This document shows positions 44,979-52,259 of a DNA stretch of 64,000 nt, piece by piece. The notes under the pieces were generated by a model. The model was not told the origin of the DNA and made no database searches. It saw only the letters and a list, made by a program, of their open reading frames with translations. The translations under genes were made by a program, and so were the position numbers. The stretch is from contig NZ_JABFUC010000002.1 in NCBI RefSeq assembly GCF_022341425.1, positions 355,609 to 419,608 of the forward strand. The letters are read 5' to 3'. Position 1 is the stretch's first letter. The number at the start of each line of letters is the position of its first letter. Source of the DNA: Billgrantia campisalis. Its GTDB lineage: Bacteria; Pseudomonadota; Gammaproteobacteria; Pseudomonadales; Halomonadaceae.

Positions 44979-45797
44979 TCAGCGTTCTGGGCTGACCAGG
45001 CGGAATAGGGGAGAGTCTTGGCCGTCGTGGAGCAGAGCTTCCCTAGAGATCAGCATTTGATCGGCCATTTCAGCCTCTAGCGCCGACATGTGCTGTTCGG
45101 CATCGCGCATATGCTCATCCATGAGCTGACGGACTCTCTCCCGGTCCTCGTTGCGGTAGGCCTCGACCAGCTCGCGGTGGTAGCGGTGATTGGCCTCGTC
45201 GAACTGCCTGCGCTCCGGTATATAGGCCTTCTTGACCACGACCAGGTCGCGCAGCATGTCGTTGAGAAAACGACACATGAAGGCCAGCAGTGGATTGGGA
45301 CACGCCTTTGCCAGCAGGTTGTGGAACTCCAGCTCCAGAAAGCGCTGACGCCGTTGATCCTCTTCGTCTGGGTGATAGCACTCGCAGGCGTCGATATTGG
45401 CGGCCAGGCTCTCCAGCGCCTCAGTACTTAGTCTCCCCACCACGGAGACGGCCAGCTCCACCTCCAGCAGTCGGCGTAGCTGATAGACCTGGTGACCATC
45501 CAGTGAGCGGAAATGCAGGAAGTTGCGCAGCATGCGGCTGGCCGGCTCCATGCTAGGCGTATGCAGAATCGCGCCGCCACCTGGTCCCGTCTTCAGTGTT
45601 ACTAGCCCCTCGACCTCAAGGATCTTCAGAGCCTCGCGCACCGTGCCCTTGGCACAGCCATAGAGCTCCATCAGAGTTTTTTCATTGGGAAGGCGGTCGC
45701 CCTCGGTCATTCCCTCGGTAGCGATCCAGCGCTTGATGTCGTCGCTGATGAGCTCTGCCAGCTTTTGGCGACGACGAGGTGTTGGGGTCTGGACCAT
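44979..45797 (-). CDS. FadR-subfamily GntR transcriptional regulator
   Basis: 272 residues. N-terminal winged helix (about 10-80; LPNEKTLMELYGCAKGTVREALKILEVEGLV) is split over helices, and the C-terminal FCD domain binds a carboxylate via metal-coordinating His/Asp residues. Lies between the hydrolase and symporter genes on the same strand, probably repressing the symporter-hydrolase-amidase genes. A candidate operator lies at 47719-47739. Confidence 0.88.
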   Translation of the reverse strand: MVQTPTPRRRQKLAELISDDIKRWIATEGMTEGDRLPNEKTLMELYGCAKGTVREALKILEVEGLVTLKTGPGGGAILHTPSMEPASRMLRNFLHFRSLDGHQVYQLRRLLEVELAVSVVGRLSTEALESLAANIDACECYHPDEEDQRRQRFLELEFHNLLAKACPNPLLAFMCRFLNDMLRDLVVVKKAYIPERRQFDEANHRYHRELVEAYRNEDRERVRQLMDEHMRDAEQHMSALEAEMADQMLISREALLHDGQDSPLFRLVSPER

Positions 45798-45817
45798 GGA
45801 TTATTCCTTGTGAAAGA

Positions 45818-45838
45818 GGGGCCTGCTGAGCAGGCCCC
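45818..45838 (-). terminator. Terminator after the sodium symporter gene
   Basis: Nine-bp perfect stem (GGGGCCTGC/GCAGGCCCC, loop of 3) followed on the minus strand by TCTTTC, between the symporter and gntR genes. Confidence 0.7.
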
Positions 45839-45848
45839 GGATGATGGA

Positions 45849-47375
45849 TCAGCGTGTAGTGGCCGCTTCGCCGACAGGTCTCGAGGCGTCTTCCAGTCGC
45901 TCCGGATGATATTCAGCGTCGTACTCTTGACGGGCCAGGGCAAAGCGCTCGACCACTTCGTGATCCTTGCGCTTGAGCACCAGGCTCAAGCCAACTAGAA
46001 GCCCACCGTTAAGTAGCAGTCCCCAGATACCGGCATGCAGTCCCAGCGGGTTACTGACGGTGGGGCCGTAGGTGAGCAACAGCACGCAGGTCACACCGGC
46101 CAGCAAGCCCCAGAAGGCTGCTGTGGGGTGGGCACGCCGCCAGGTGATGGCACCGATGGTCGGCACGATCAGCTGGGCGGTTCCCGCCAGGGCCGCAATC
46201 CCGATGGTCACCAGTAGGCCTGGCACGGTCAGCGCCATGATATAGGCGGCCAGAGAGAAGCCGACCAGCGACAGACGGCCAATTGTCACGATGCGCACCT
46301 GGCTCGCCTTGCGGTTCACGTAGCGCTGGTAGATGTCCATGGTCACGACGGTGGAGACCGCATGGATCTGTGAGTTGGCTGTGGACATGGCGGCGGCGGC
46401 ACCTGCAGCCATGATCAGCGAAGCGAGCAGGTAGGGTGCATAGTTCATCAGCATAACCGGCAGGATTTGGTCAGCGTTCTCCAGTCCAGGTTCAAGCAGA
46501 ACGCCAGTATAGCCGGTGAGCACGGAGCCAAAGTAGGCGAAGGCTGCTAGCCCCAGCAGGAAGGGCATCATGTTGAACAGCCGGCTACTTTTCACCGAGT
46601 ACATGCGGAGCCATATCTGGGGGCCCATGAAAGCGCCGATTGCCACGATCACGAACAGAGAGAACCACATGCTGTAGCCCATGTTGCCGTCTGGCCCTGG
46701 CATGGTCAGGTGGTCGGGTGAGCTTTGCTGAAGCTGAGCGAACAGTGCCGCTGGGCCACCCACTTGTTGCGAGATATAGTAGCCAGCAAACATCATCCCG
46801 AAGAAGAGCAAGGCGCCGTAGATCACATCGGTCCAGGCGATCGCCCGGATACCACCGATCCACACATAGACAATGATGATGAAGTAGAACAGAAGGGCTG
46901 CTAGCCAGAAGGGGATCACGCCGCCCGAGGCAACCTCGATCAGATAGGCGCCGCCAGTTAGCTGGATTTGCAGATAGGGCACCGTAAACACCAGTGTGAT
47001 CACGACGACCAAAATGCGCAGCGCCTCGCTATTGTAGAAGTCTCCCATCAGGTCGGACGGGGTCAGGTAGTTGAAGCGCTTTCCCAGAAACCACACGCGT
47101 TTGCCGACCCAGTAGTACATGAAGCCGAACAGCAGGTTCCATGCGAGCGCGGTCAAGTAGACGGGCCCGCTGGTATAGAACGTTGCGTTGGAGCCCAGAA
47201 AGGCAAAAGCGCTCCACCAGGTGGCGGCCACTGTAAAGAACACAGCGATGCTACCCATCGCTCGGCCTTGCACGAAAAAGTCTTCGCTGGTGTCTTGCGA
47301 CTTCCTGGCGGATACCACCCCCACAAGCAGGGGGATAATCATGAACGCTGCGATGATAAAGATGCTACCGGTCAT
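45849..47375 (-). CDS. Sodium:solute symporter (SSS family)
   Basis: 508 residues, about thirteen helices with the LeuT-like SSS fold. ATWWSAFAFLGSNATFYTSG and AAAMSTANSQIHAVSTVVTMDIYQ match family sodium-site and signature regions. Imports an organic acid, amino acid or ureide-type compound with sodium; the neighbouring hydrolases suggest a carbamoyl- or amide-bearing substrate. Preceded by a DUF3311 gene 12 bp upstream, the common small partner of such symporters. Confidence 0.9.
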   Translation of the reverse strand: MTGSIFIIAAFMIIPLLVGVVSARKSQDTSEDFFVQGRAMGSIAVFFTVAATWWSAFAFLGSNATFYTSGPVYLTALAWNLLFGFMYYWVGKRVWFLGKRFNYLTPSDLMGDFYNSEALRILVVVITLVFTVPYLQIQLTGGAYLIEVASGGVIPFWLAALLFYFIIIVYVWIGGIRAIAWTDVIYGALLFFGMMFAGYYISQQVGGPAALFAQLQQSSPDHLTMPGPDGNMGYSMWFSLFVIVAIGAFMGPQIWLRMYSVKSSRLFNMMPFLLGLAAFAYFGSVLTGYTGVLLEPGLENADQILPVMLMNYAPYLLASLIMAAGAAAAMSTANSQIHAVSTVVTMDIYQRYVNRKASQVRIVTIGRLSLVGFSLAAYIMALTVPGLLVTIGIAALAGTAQLIVPTIGAITWRRAHPTAAFWGLLAGVTCVLLLTYGPTVSNPLGLHAGIWGLLLNGGLLVGLSLVLKRKDHEVVERFALARQEYDAEYHPERLEDASRPVGEAATTR

Positions 47376-47387
47376 GGTCTGCCCTCC

Positions 47388-47627
47388 TCAACGGCTGGGC
47401 TGGGTGGCGGGCACACGGCCGCTTCCCCAGTTGGTCAGGTAAGCCATTAGGAACAGGCCTGTGAGGAATGCCCACCAGCCGAGGTTCCAGACGAATAGGA
47501 ACGGTACACCCATGACCATAGGGTCTACGGTGTTGGCGATCATGATTAACGGGCTTTCGAGCATTAAGAAGCCCAGCAGCATGCCGCCGTAGATAGCGAT
47601 TTTGCATGGTGGAAAGGTCTTTCTCAT
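47388..47627 (-). CDS. DUF3311 family small membrane protein
   Basis: 79 residues, two hydrophobic helices (about 11-31 and 42-63). FVWNLGWWAFLTGLFLMAYL is typical of DUF3311 proteins, encoded just before SSS-type symporter genes in the manner of YhdT with PanF. Probably a symporter subunit or stabiliser. First gene of the minus-strand operon, with GGGGGA before the ATG. Confidence 0.8.
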   Translation of the reverse strand: MRKTFPPCKIAIYGGMLLGFLMLESPLIMIANTVDPMVMGVPFLFVWNLGWWAFLTGLFLMAYLTNWGSGRVPATQPSR

Positions 47628-47718
47628 GGAGCGTCCCCCTTGTTCTTAGATGGTGGGGCGGTCGTTTCTCTCATGGTCGAAACCGTGAGAGGGCTACTCG
47701 TGCTGGCGTTTCCAACAA

Positions 47719-47739
47719 TTATTGTATTTATACGAATAA
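47719..47739 (-). promoter_or_regulatory. AT-rich dyad, candidate GntR operator/promoter for the symporter operon
   Basis: Imperfect palindrome TTATT-GTAT-TT-ATAC-GAATAA (one-base bulge) about 90 bp upstream of the DUF3311 start, in a strikingly AT-rich island (47711-47752). It fits a FadR-type GntR dimer site in position and symmetry. Confidence 0.45.
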
Positions 47740-47783
47740 ATAAACTTTTAGACGCTCCTTCCCCAGTCTGTCAAGATTTTTCT

Positions 47784-47828
47784 GCAGGTGCGGCAGGTGC
47801 GGCAGGTGCGGCAGGTGCGGCAGGTGCG
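47784..47828. repeat. Tandem repeat, five copies of a 9-bp unit
   Basis: Five exact copies of GCAGGTGCG in tandem, upstream of the symporter operon and just before the decayed IS/sdaA stretch. Multiple of three bases, so it could have been a coding Ala-Gly repeat or a slippage-prone spacer; no supported gene contains it. Confidence 0.9.
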
Positions 47829-47871
47829 GGGGGCGACGTCGTTGGCCTACTAGGAGCATCCGTCTTAAGCG

Positions 47872-48090
47872 ACGCTGTCACGGTTGCTGACGCGCCTGGG
47901 CGGCGACGAAAAAATTGACATCGTGCATGAGGGGCTGCTGCGGTTGGCGATCTGGCGGCTGACCTCGCCGAACGGCGGCGAACGGTCGACGCTCATGACG
48001 CTGGATATCGACGGTCTGCCGATTGAAGTGTTCGGTCACTAGGGTGGCTCGGCCTTCCACGGCCATGTCGGGGCCCGCATGCATCGCGTG
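47872..48090 (+). pseudogene. Remnant of an IS1380-type transposase
   Basis: Translation in one frame gives LSRLLTRLGGDEKIDIVHEG, then [15 protein letters not shown] and, after an in-frame TAG at 48040-48042, [14 protein letters not shown]. These resemble the DDE-domain region of IS1380-family transposases (LDIDGLPVxVxGxQ..GxNGHxxxRxYHP). The stop replaces the Gln that usually follows this His. No start codon, N-terminus, C-terminus or terminal repeats are present. The following 48091-48182 stretch is open but unrecognised. Confidence 0.65.
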
Positions 48091-48182
48091 CGGGTCGGTC
48101 AGGTGCTGCTGGCCACCAGCGCCCACGGGCACCCGCTGGTCTATGCGGTCAACCTAGCCGCCGGCGCTGTCACCATCATATA

Positions 48183-48499
48183 TACGCCGCCGGCCTCACC
48201 GAGGTGATAGGCGGCCGTGTGGGTCAGGTGGAGAACGCCGCCGAGATCGGCCTGGAGCACAACCTGGGGCTGACCTGCGACCCGGTGGGGGCCTGGTGCA
48301 GGTGCCCTGCATCGAGCGCAACGCCATCGCCTCGGTGAAGGCGATCAACGCCGCCCAGATGGCGCTGCGCGGCGACGGCGAGCACTTCATCTCCCTGGAC
48401 AAGGTGATCCGCACCATGCGCGATACCGGGGCCGACATGCAGGAGAAGGACAAGGAGACCTCCCGAGGCGGTCTGGCCGTCAACGCCATCGAGTGCTGA
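48183..48499 (+). pseudogene. 3' remnant of L-serine dehydratase (sdaA/sdaB)
   Basis: Encodes only the C-terminal ~105 residues of L-serine ammonia-lyase: [51 protein letters not shown], then [26 protein letters not shown] ending at its natural stop; the pieces are interrupted by a one-base deletion in a G run near 48287-48291. The N-terminal three quarters are missing. Intact sdaB accompanies sarcosine oxidase genes in betaine catabolism loci of pseudomonads, so this is probably a deletion scar. Confidence 0.8.
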
Positions 48500-48502
48500 G
48501 GC

Positions 48503-48978
48503 TCAGCGCCGGATGCCGATGGTGCGTCCGGCGAGCTCCGGCCAGGCACCGGCGTCGGCATGGGGCAGGGCGGCGATGGCCTCGGCCACCGGCACCGGGA
48601 AGGCGTCGGGGCGGCCGCTCTCCCGGTTCATGCCCATCAGCATCTGCTCGCTGGTGGCCAGCAGATTGCCCTCCTCGTCGAACAGCGTGAAGAAGGCATG
48701 CAGCCGCTTGGCGTCGCGGTCCAGCAGGGTCAACGCGACCTCGAGCGGCTGGCCCTGATGGGCCTCGCGGCGGTAGCAGAGGTGGGTCTCCAGGGTGTAG
48801 ATCGTGTAGCCGTGCCGGTCGCACCCGGGGGCCTCCAGGCCGATACGCTCCATCAGGGGGGCCACGCCAGGGCGAGGACCCCGGCGTATTCGGCGTCGTC
48901 TGTATGGCCCGGGCTGTCCTGACATGCCTGAGAGCGACATCCTGTCTTCCCAAATACGACGTCATTGTCGTTATCCAT
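48503..48978 (-). pseudogene. Frameshifted hot-dog thioesterase (betainyl-CoA thioesterase-like)
   Basis: The main frame covers the C-terminal part from LMERIGLEAPGCDRHGYTIY through LDRDAKRLHAFFTLFDEEG and TSEQMLMGMNRESG. The family N-terminal active-site loop, GHTDDAEYAGV, is in another frame that starts at ATG 48978 and stops at 48853. One missing base in the C6 run near 48856-48861 would join them into a protein of about 158 residues. Similar thioesterases sit in carnitine/betaine operons. A sequencing error in a homopolymer cannot be excluded. Divergent from gbdR. Confidence 0.6.
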
Positions 48979-49018
48979 TGGCTTCCCGCCGTCCGATAGG
49001 CAAATGTGACATGCTAGA

Positions 49019-49057
49019 TTGCGACACCTTGCGATACCTTTCGCTCTGATCGCGACA
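49019..49057 (+). promoter_or_regulatory. Paired GCGACA half-sites upstream of gbdR
   Basis: TTGCGACA (49019-49026) and ATCGCGACA (49049-49057) are direct repeats about three helical turns apart, in the gap between the divergent thioesterase remnant and gbdR. The same hexamer forms the inverted repeats at 50385 and 61426. Possible GbdR autoregulatory site. Confidence 0.4.
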
Positions 49058-49130
49058 GCCAGATACCGGGTGACGTCCGGGTATGGACATTACAACAACC
49101 AATCTACGCCCCCCGTGCAGGAGCCTCGTC

Positions 49131-50255
49131 ATGACGACCTCTTTCCAGGCGCCGCAGAAGACGGCCACTCCCCAGGCCATCGGATTTCTACTGCTGGAAA
49201 ACTTCACCCTCTTCTCCTTGGCTTCCGCTATCGAGCCGCTGCGCATGGCCAACCAGCTCGCCGGCCGGGAGCTCTATCGCTGGTTCACTCTGACGATCGA
49301 TGGCGAGCCGATTTCCGCTAGCGACGGCCTCAAGGTCACACCGGATGCGGCGATCACGGTGCCCCTGTCGCTGGACATGGTGGTGGTCTGTGGCGGAGTG
49401 GGGCCGGCGCGCGCGGTACAGCGCGAGCATATCGCCTGGCTGCAGGGTCAGGCGCGCCTCTCCCGGCGGTTGGGAGGGGTTTGCACCGGCAGCTGGGCGC
49501 TGGCCAAGGCTGGACTGCTGGATGGCTATGAGATCAGCATCCACTGGGAGTGTCTGGCCGCCATGCAGGAGGCCTTCCCGCGAGTGGCATTGACCACCCG
49601 GCTCTTCTCCATCGACCGCGACCGGGCCACCGCCTCGGGTGGCACCGCGCCTCTGGACATGATGCTCAGCCTGATCGGGCGCGACCATGGCCGTGAGCTC
49701 TCGGCGGGGATTTCCGAGATGTTCATCTGCGACCGGATGCGAGGAGAGCAGGACCAGCAGCGGGTGCCTCTCAAGCACATGTTGGGTACCACCCAGCCCA
49801 AGCTGCTGGAGATCGTCGCCCTGATGGAGGCCAACCTGGAGGAGCCCATCGGCCTCGACGAGCTGGCCGACTACGTGGATATCTCCCGTCGCCAGCTGGA
49901 GCGGCTGTTCCAAAAGTACCTGCACTGCTCGCCGTCGCGCTACTACCTGAAACTGCGCCTTACCCGGGCCCGTCAGCTGCTCAAGCAGACCTCGCTTTCA
50001 ATCATCGAGGTGGCCTCGGCCTGTGGCTTCGTCTCCACGCCGCACTTCTCCAAGTGTTACCGGGAGTACTTCGGCGTACCGCCGCGGGACGAGCGCCAGG
50101 GCATCGGCTCTCCGACGCCGTCCACCGAGCCTCTACGCTCTGCGGCTCTGGCCGGTGCGGACCCGCAACACCTTGCCGAGGCGCCCGTCTCGAGCGCGGT
50201 CCTGGCCCTGGTCCAGGCTCAGGGCGAGCCTACCTATGCAAGCGTGCCCCTCTAG
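49131..50255 (+). CDS. gbdR: GbdR-type AraC-family regulator of glycine betaine catabolism
   Basis: 374 residues from the ATG at 49131 (GGAGCC upstream), close to the length of P. aeruginosa GbdR. DJ-1/PfpI-like sensor domain (about 15-200; AIGFLLLENFTLFSLASAIEPL in pieces) and AraC DNA-binding domain (about 235-330; IGLDELADYVDISRRQLERLFQ, second helix VASACGFVSTPHFSKCYR). In Pseudomonas it activates dgcAB and related genes with betaine or dimethylglycine; the dipeptidase, V4R, dgcA, dgcB and ETF genes follow in the same order here. Confidence 0.88.
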   Translation: MTTSFQAPQKTATPQAIGFLLLENFTLFSLASAIEPLRMANQLAGRELYRWFTLTIDGEPISASDGLKVTPDAAITVPLSLDMVVVCGGVGPARAVQREHIAWLQGQARLSRRLGGVCTGSWALAKAGLLDGYEISIHWECLAAMQEAFPRVALTTRLFSIDRDRATASGGTAPLDMMLSLIGRDHGRELSAGISEMFICDRMRGEQDQQRVPLKHMLGTTQPKLLEIVALMEANLEEPIGLDELADYVDISRRQLERLFQKYLHCSPSRYYLKLRLTRARQLLKQTSLSIIEVASACGFVSTPHFSKCYREYFGVPPRDERQGIGSPTPSTEPLRSAALAGADPQHLAEAPVSSAVLALVQAQGEPTYASVPL

Positions 50256-50364
50256 CGCGGCCGCCTGTCCTCGAGTTGGCCCGGCTGCCTGTGGGAGCCG
50301 GCGTCACTCACTCTCCTGCTGATCTCCTGATAGCGATCCAGGACGCCTCCGGAATCGATACATG

Positions 50365-50385
50365 GGGCCCGCATCGCGGGCCCTT
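50365..50385 (+). terminator. Terminator-like hairpin after gbdR
   Basis: Eight-bp stem (GGGCCCGC/GCGGGCCC, loop ATC) followed by only TT, 110 bp beyond the gbdR stop. It abuts the candidate operator at 50385. Confidence 0.5.
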
Positions 50386-50400
50386 GTCGCGATTGCGACA
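50385..50400 (+). promoter_or_regulatory. TGTCGC-N4-GCGACA inverted repeat upstream of the dipeptidase-dgcAB operon
   Basis: Perfect 6+6 dyad TGTCGC-GATT-GCGACA, 104 bp before the dipeptidase ATG. A second copy with the same spacing (TGTCGC-GAAA-GCGACC) occurs at 61426 between the BCCT and fdhA genes. Candidate site for GbdR or another regulator of betaine genes. Confidence 0.55.
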
Positions 50401-50503
50401 CCTCTGACGTTTTTGGAATTTTCGCCGTCGTTTCCAGGTGCTGAGCCGGTGTGTGCCGGCGCTATGCTGCCGGCACGTCAACGACATTGCCGGAGTACCT
50501 CCC

Positions 50504-51481
50504 ATGACCCCCCGCGAACTGCACGACGACGCCATCGTTATCGACGGCCTGATCATCGCCAAATGGAACCGTGAGCTCTTCGAGGACATGCGTCGCGGCG
50601 GCCTCACCGCCGCCAACTGCACCGTCTCGGTGTGGGAGGGCTTCCAGGCCACCGTCGACAATATCGTCAAGTCCAACCAGCTGATGGCCGAGTGCAGCGA
50701 CCTGGTGCGCCCGGTGCGCACCACCGCGGATATCACCCGGGCCAAGGAGGAGGGCAAGACCGGCATCATCTATGGCTTCCAGAACGCCCACGCCTTCGAG
50801 GACCAGATCGGCTACGTGGAGATCTTCAAGCAGCTGGGCGTGGGCATCGTGCAGATGTGCTACAACACCCAGAACCTGGTGGGCACCGGCTGCTACGAGC
50901 GCGACGGCGGCCTCTCCGGCTTCGGTCGCGAGATCGTCGCCGAGATGAACCGCGTCGGTATCATGTGCGACCTCTCCCACGTGGGCGCCAAGACCTCCGA
51001 GGAGGTGATCCTCGAATCGCAGAAGCCGGTCTGCTACTCCCACTGCCTGCCCTCCGGCCTCAAGGAGCACCCCCGCAACAAGTCCGACGAGGAGCTGAAG
51101 TTCATCGCCGACCACGGCGGCTTCGTCGGCGTCACCATGTTCACCCCCTTCCTGCGTGCCGGCGTCGACGCCACCGTCGACGACTATGTCGAGGCCATCG
51201 AGTACGTGATGAACATCGTCGGCGAGGACGCCATCGGCATCGGCACCGACTTCACCCAGGGGCACGGCCAGGACTTCTTCGAGTGGCTGACCCACGACAA
51301 GGGCTATGCCCGCCGCCTGACCCGCTTCGGCAAGATCATCAACCCCGAGGGCATCCGCACCATCGGCGAGTTCCCCAACCTGACCGAGGCGCTGCTGAAG
51401 CGCGGCTTCAGCGAATCCCAGGTGCGCAAGATCATGGGCGAGAACTGGGTGCGGGTCCTGAAGGATGTGTGGGGCGCCTGA
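50504..51481 (+). CDS. Membrane dipeptidase-like protein (M19 family) of the dgc operon
   Basis: 325 residues from ATG 50504 (GGAGTACC upstream); a longer in-frame ATG adds 22 Cys-rich, unlikely residues. M19 renal-dipeptidase TIM barrel with metal-site stretches VIDGLIIAKWN, GFQNAHAFED, CDLSHVG, YSHCLPSGLKEHPRNK and GIGTDFTQGHG. The usual first-site HxD reads DGLI, so metal ligation is altered. The orthologous gene in P. aeruginosa opens the dgcAB operon and is GbdR-activated. Role in dimethylglycine use unknown. Confidence 0.85.
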   Translation: MTPRELHDDAIVIDGLIIAKWNRELFEDMRRGGLTAANCTVSVWEGFQATVDNIVKSNQLMAECSDLVRPVRTTADITRAKEEGKTGIIYGFQNAHAFEDQIGYVEIFKQLGVGIVQMCYNTQNLVGTGCYERDGGLSGFGREIVAEMNRVGIMCDLSHVGAKTSEEVILESQKPVCYSHCLPSGLKEHPRNKSDEELKFIADHGGFVGVTMFTPFLRAGVDATVDDYVEAIEYVMNIVGEDAIGIGTDFTQGHGQDFFEWLTHDKGYARRLTRFGKIINPEGIRTIGEFPNLTEALLKRGFSESQVRKIMGENWVRVLKDVWGA

Positions 51482-51507
51482 GGGGTAGACAACACCTCTG
51501 CGTCTGA

Positions 51508-51616
51508 GGGGCGCCGGGGGCAGGCCGAAGAGGAGGTCATTTGCCATGGATGGCAAATGTAGCGCCCAGGGATGGGTTTACAGCGCCTCCTCGTAGGCCT
51601 GCCGCCGGAAAGCCCC
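51508..51616 (+). repeat. Structured intergenic repeat, copy 3 (dipeptidase|V4R gene)
   Basis: 109 bp, 26 bp after the dipeptidase stop. Closing stem GGCAGGCC/GGCCTGCC is fully Watson-Crick, plus GGGG/CCCC and CCGG/CCGG; second stem GAGGAGG/CCTCCTC. Hairpin A: CATTTGCC and GGCAAATG around ATGGAT (51546-51551). Hairpin B: CCC/GGG around AGGGAT (51568-51573), outer TGTA/TACA helix. Nearly identical to copy 2, 24 kb away. Confidence 0.85.
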
Positions 51617-51688
51617 GAGCGGTGCCGCCAAAGGCAATGGTCTTGCCTGCTACGACATAACAATCATCAAGATTCGAGGAATTCAACC

Positions 51689-52234
51689 GTGACCAAGATG
51701 GCCCCCGAACTGCCTATCGAAGTGGATCGCGACACCGGCGTCTGGACCACCGACGCCCTGCCGATGCTCTATGTGCCGCGCCACTTCTTTATCAATAACC
51801 ACGTGGCCGTGGAGGAGGCCCTGGGCGCCGAGACCTACGCCGAGATCCTCTACCACGCGGGCTACAAGAGCGCCTGGCACTGGTGCGAGCAGGAGGCCGA
51901 GTGCCACGGCCTCGAGGGTGAGGCGGTGTTTGAGCACTACATGACCCGTCTCTCCCAGCGCGGCTGGGGCAAGTTCATTACCGAGGCCATCGACCTCGAT
52001 GCCGGCACCTGCCGGGTGCGCCTGGAGCACAGCGCCTTCGTCTACCAACTGGGCAAGGTGGGGCGCAAGGTGGAGTACATGTTCACCGGCTGGTTCGCCG
52101 GCGCCATGGACCAGATCCTCGCCGCCCGCGGCAGCGACCTGCGCACCGTCGCCGAGCAGACCCAGAGCGCCGCCGAAGAGGGCTGCGAGGTGGGCTATTT
52201 CGAGACCAAGCCGCTGACCGGCGCCGCCCGCTAA
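51689..52234 (+). CDS. V4R (4-vinyl reductase-like) domain protein of the dgc operon
   Basis: 181 residues, starting at GTG 51689, eight bases after GAGGA; the frame extends upstream into repeat copy 3, where coding is not credible. Conserved PRHFFINNHVAVEEALG and GCEVGYFETKPL. V4R domains are small-molecule binding folds; the protein is probably an accessory to dimethylglycine demethylation. It keeps the position of its counterpart between the dipeptidase gene and dgcA in P. aeruginosa. Three Cys residues lie in the HWCEQEAECHG segment. Confidence 0.78.
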   Translation: MTKMAPELPIEVDRDTGVWTTDALPMLYVPRHFFINNHVAVEEALGAETYAEILYHAGYKSAWHWCEQEAECHGLEGEAVFEHYMTRLSQRGWGKFITEAIDLDAGTCRVRLEHSAFVYQLGKVGRKVEYMFTGWFAGAMDQILAARGSDLRTVAEQTQSAAEEGCEVGYFETKPLTGAAR

Positions 52235-52259
52235 GCCCCGGGAACGAGGAGAGAGAACC

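Noticed and set aside
47784..47828. CRISPR array
   Set aside because: Nine-bp units are contiguous with no spacers; a simple tandem repeat.
48091..48182. Continuation of the transposase remnant
   Set aside because: The frame stays open but its translation ([19 protein letters not shown]) resembles neither IS1380 transposases nor serine dehydratase; left unassigned.
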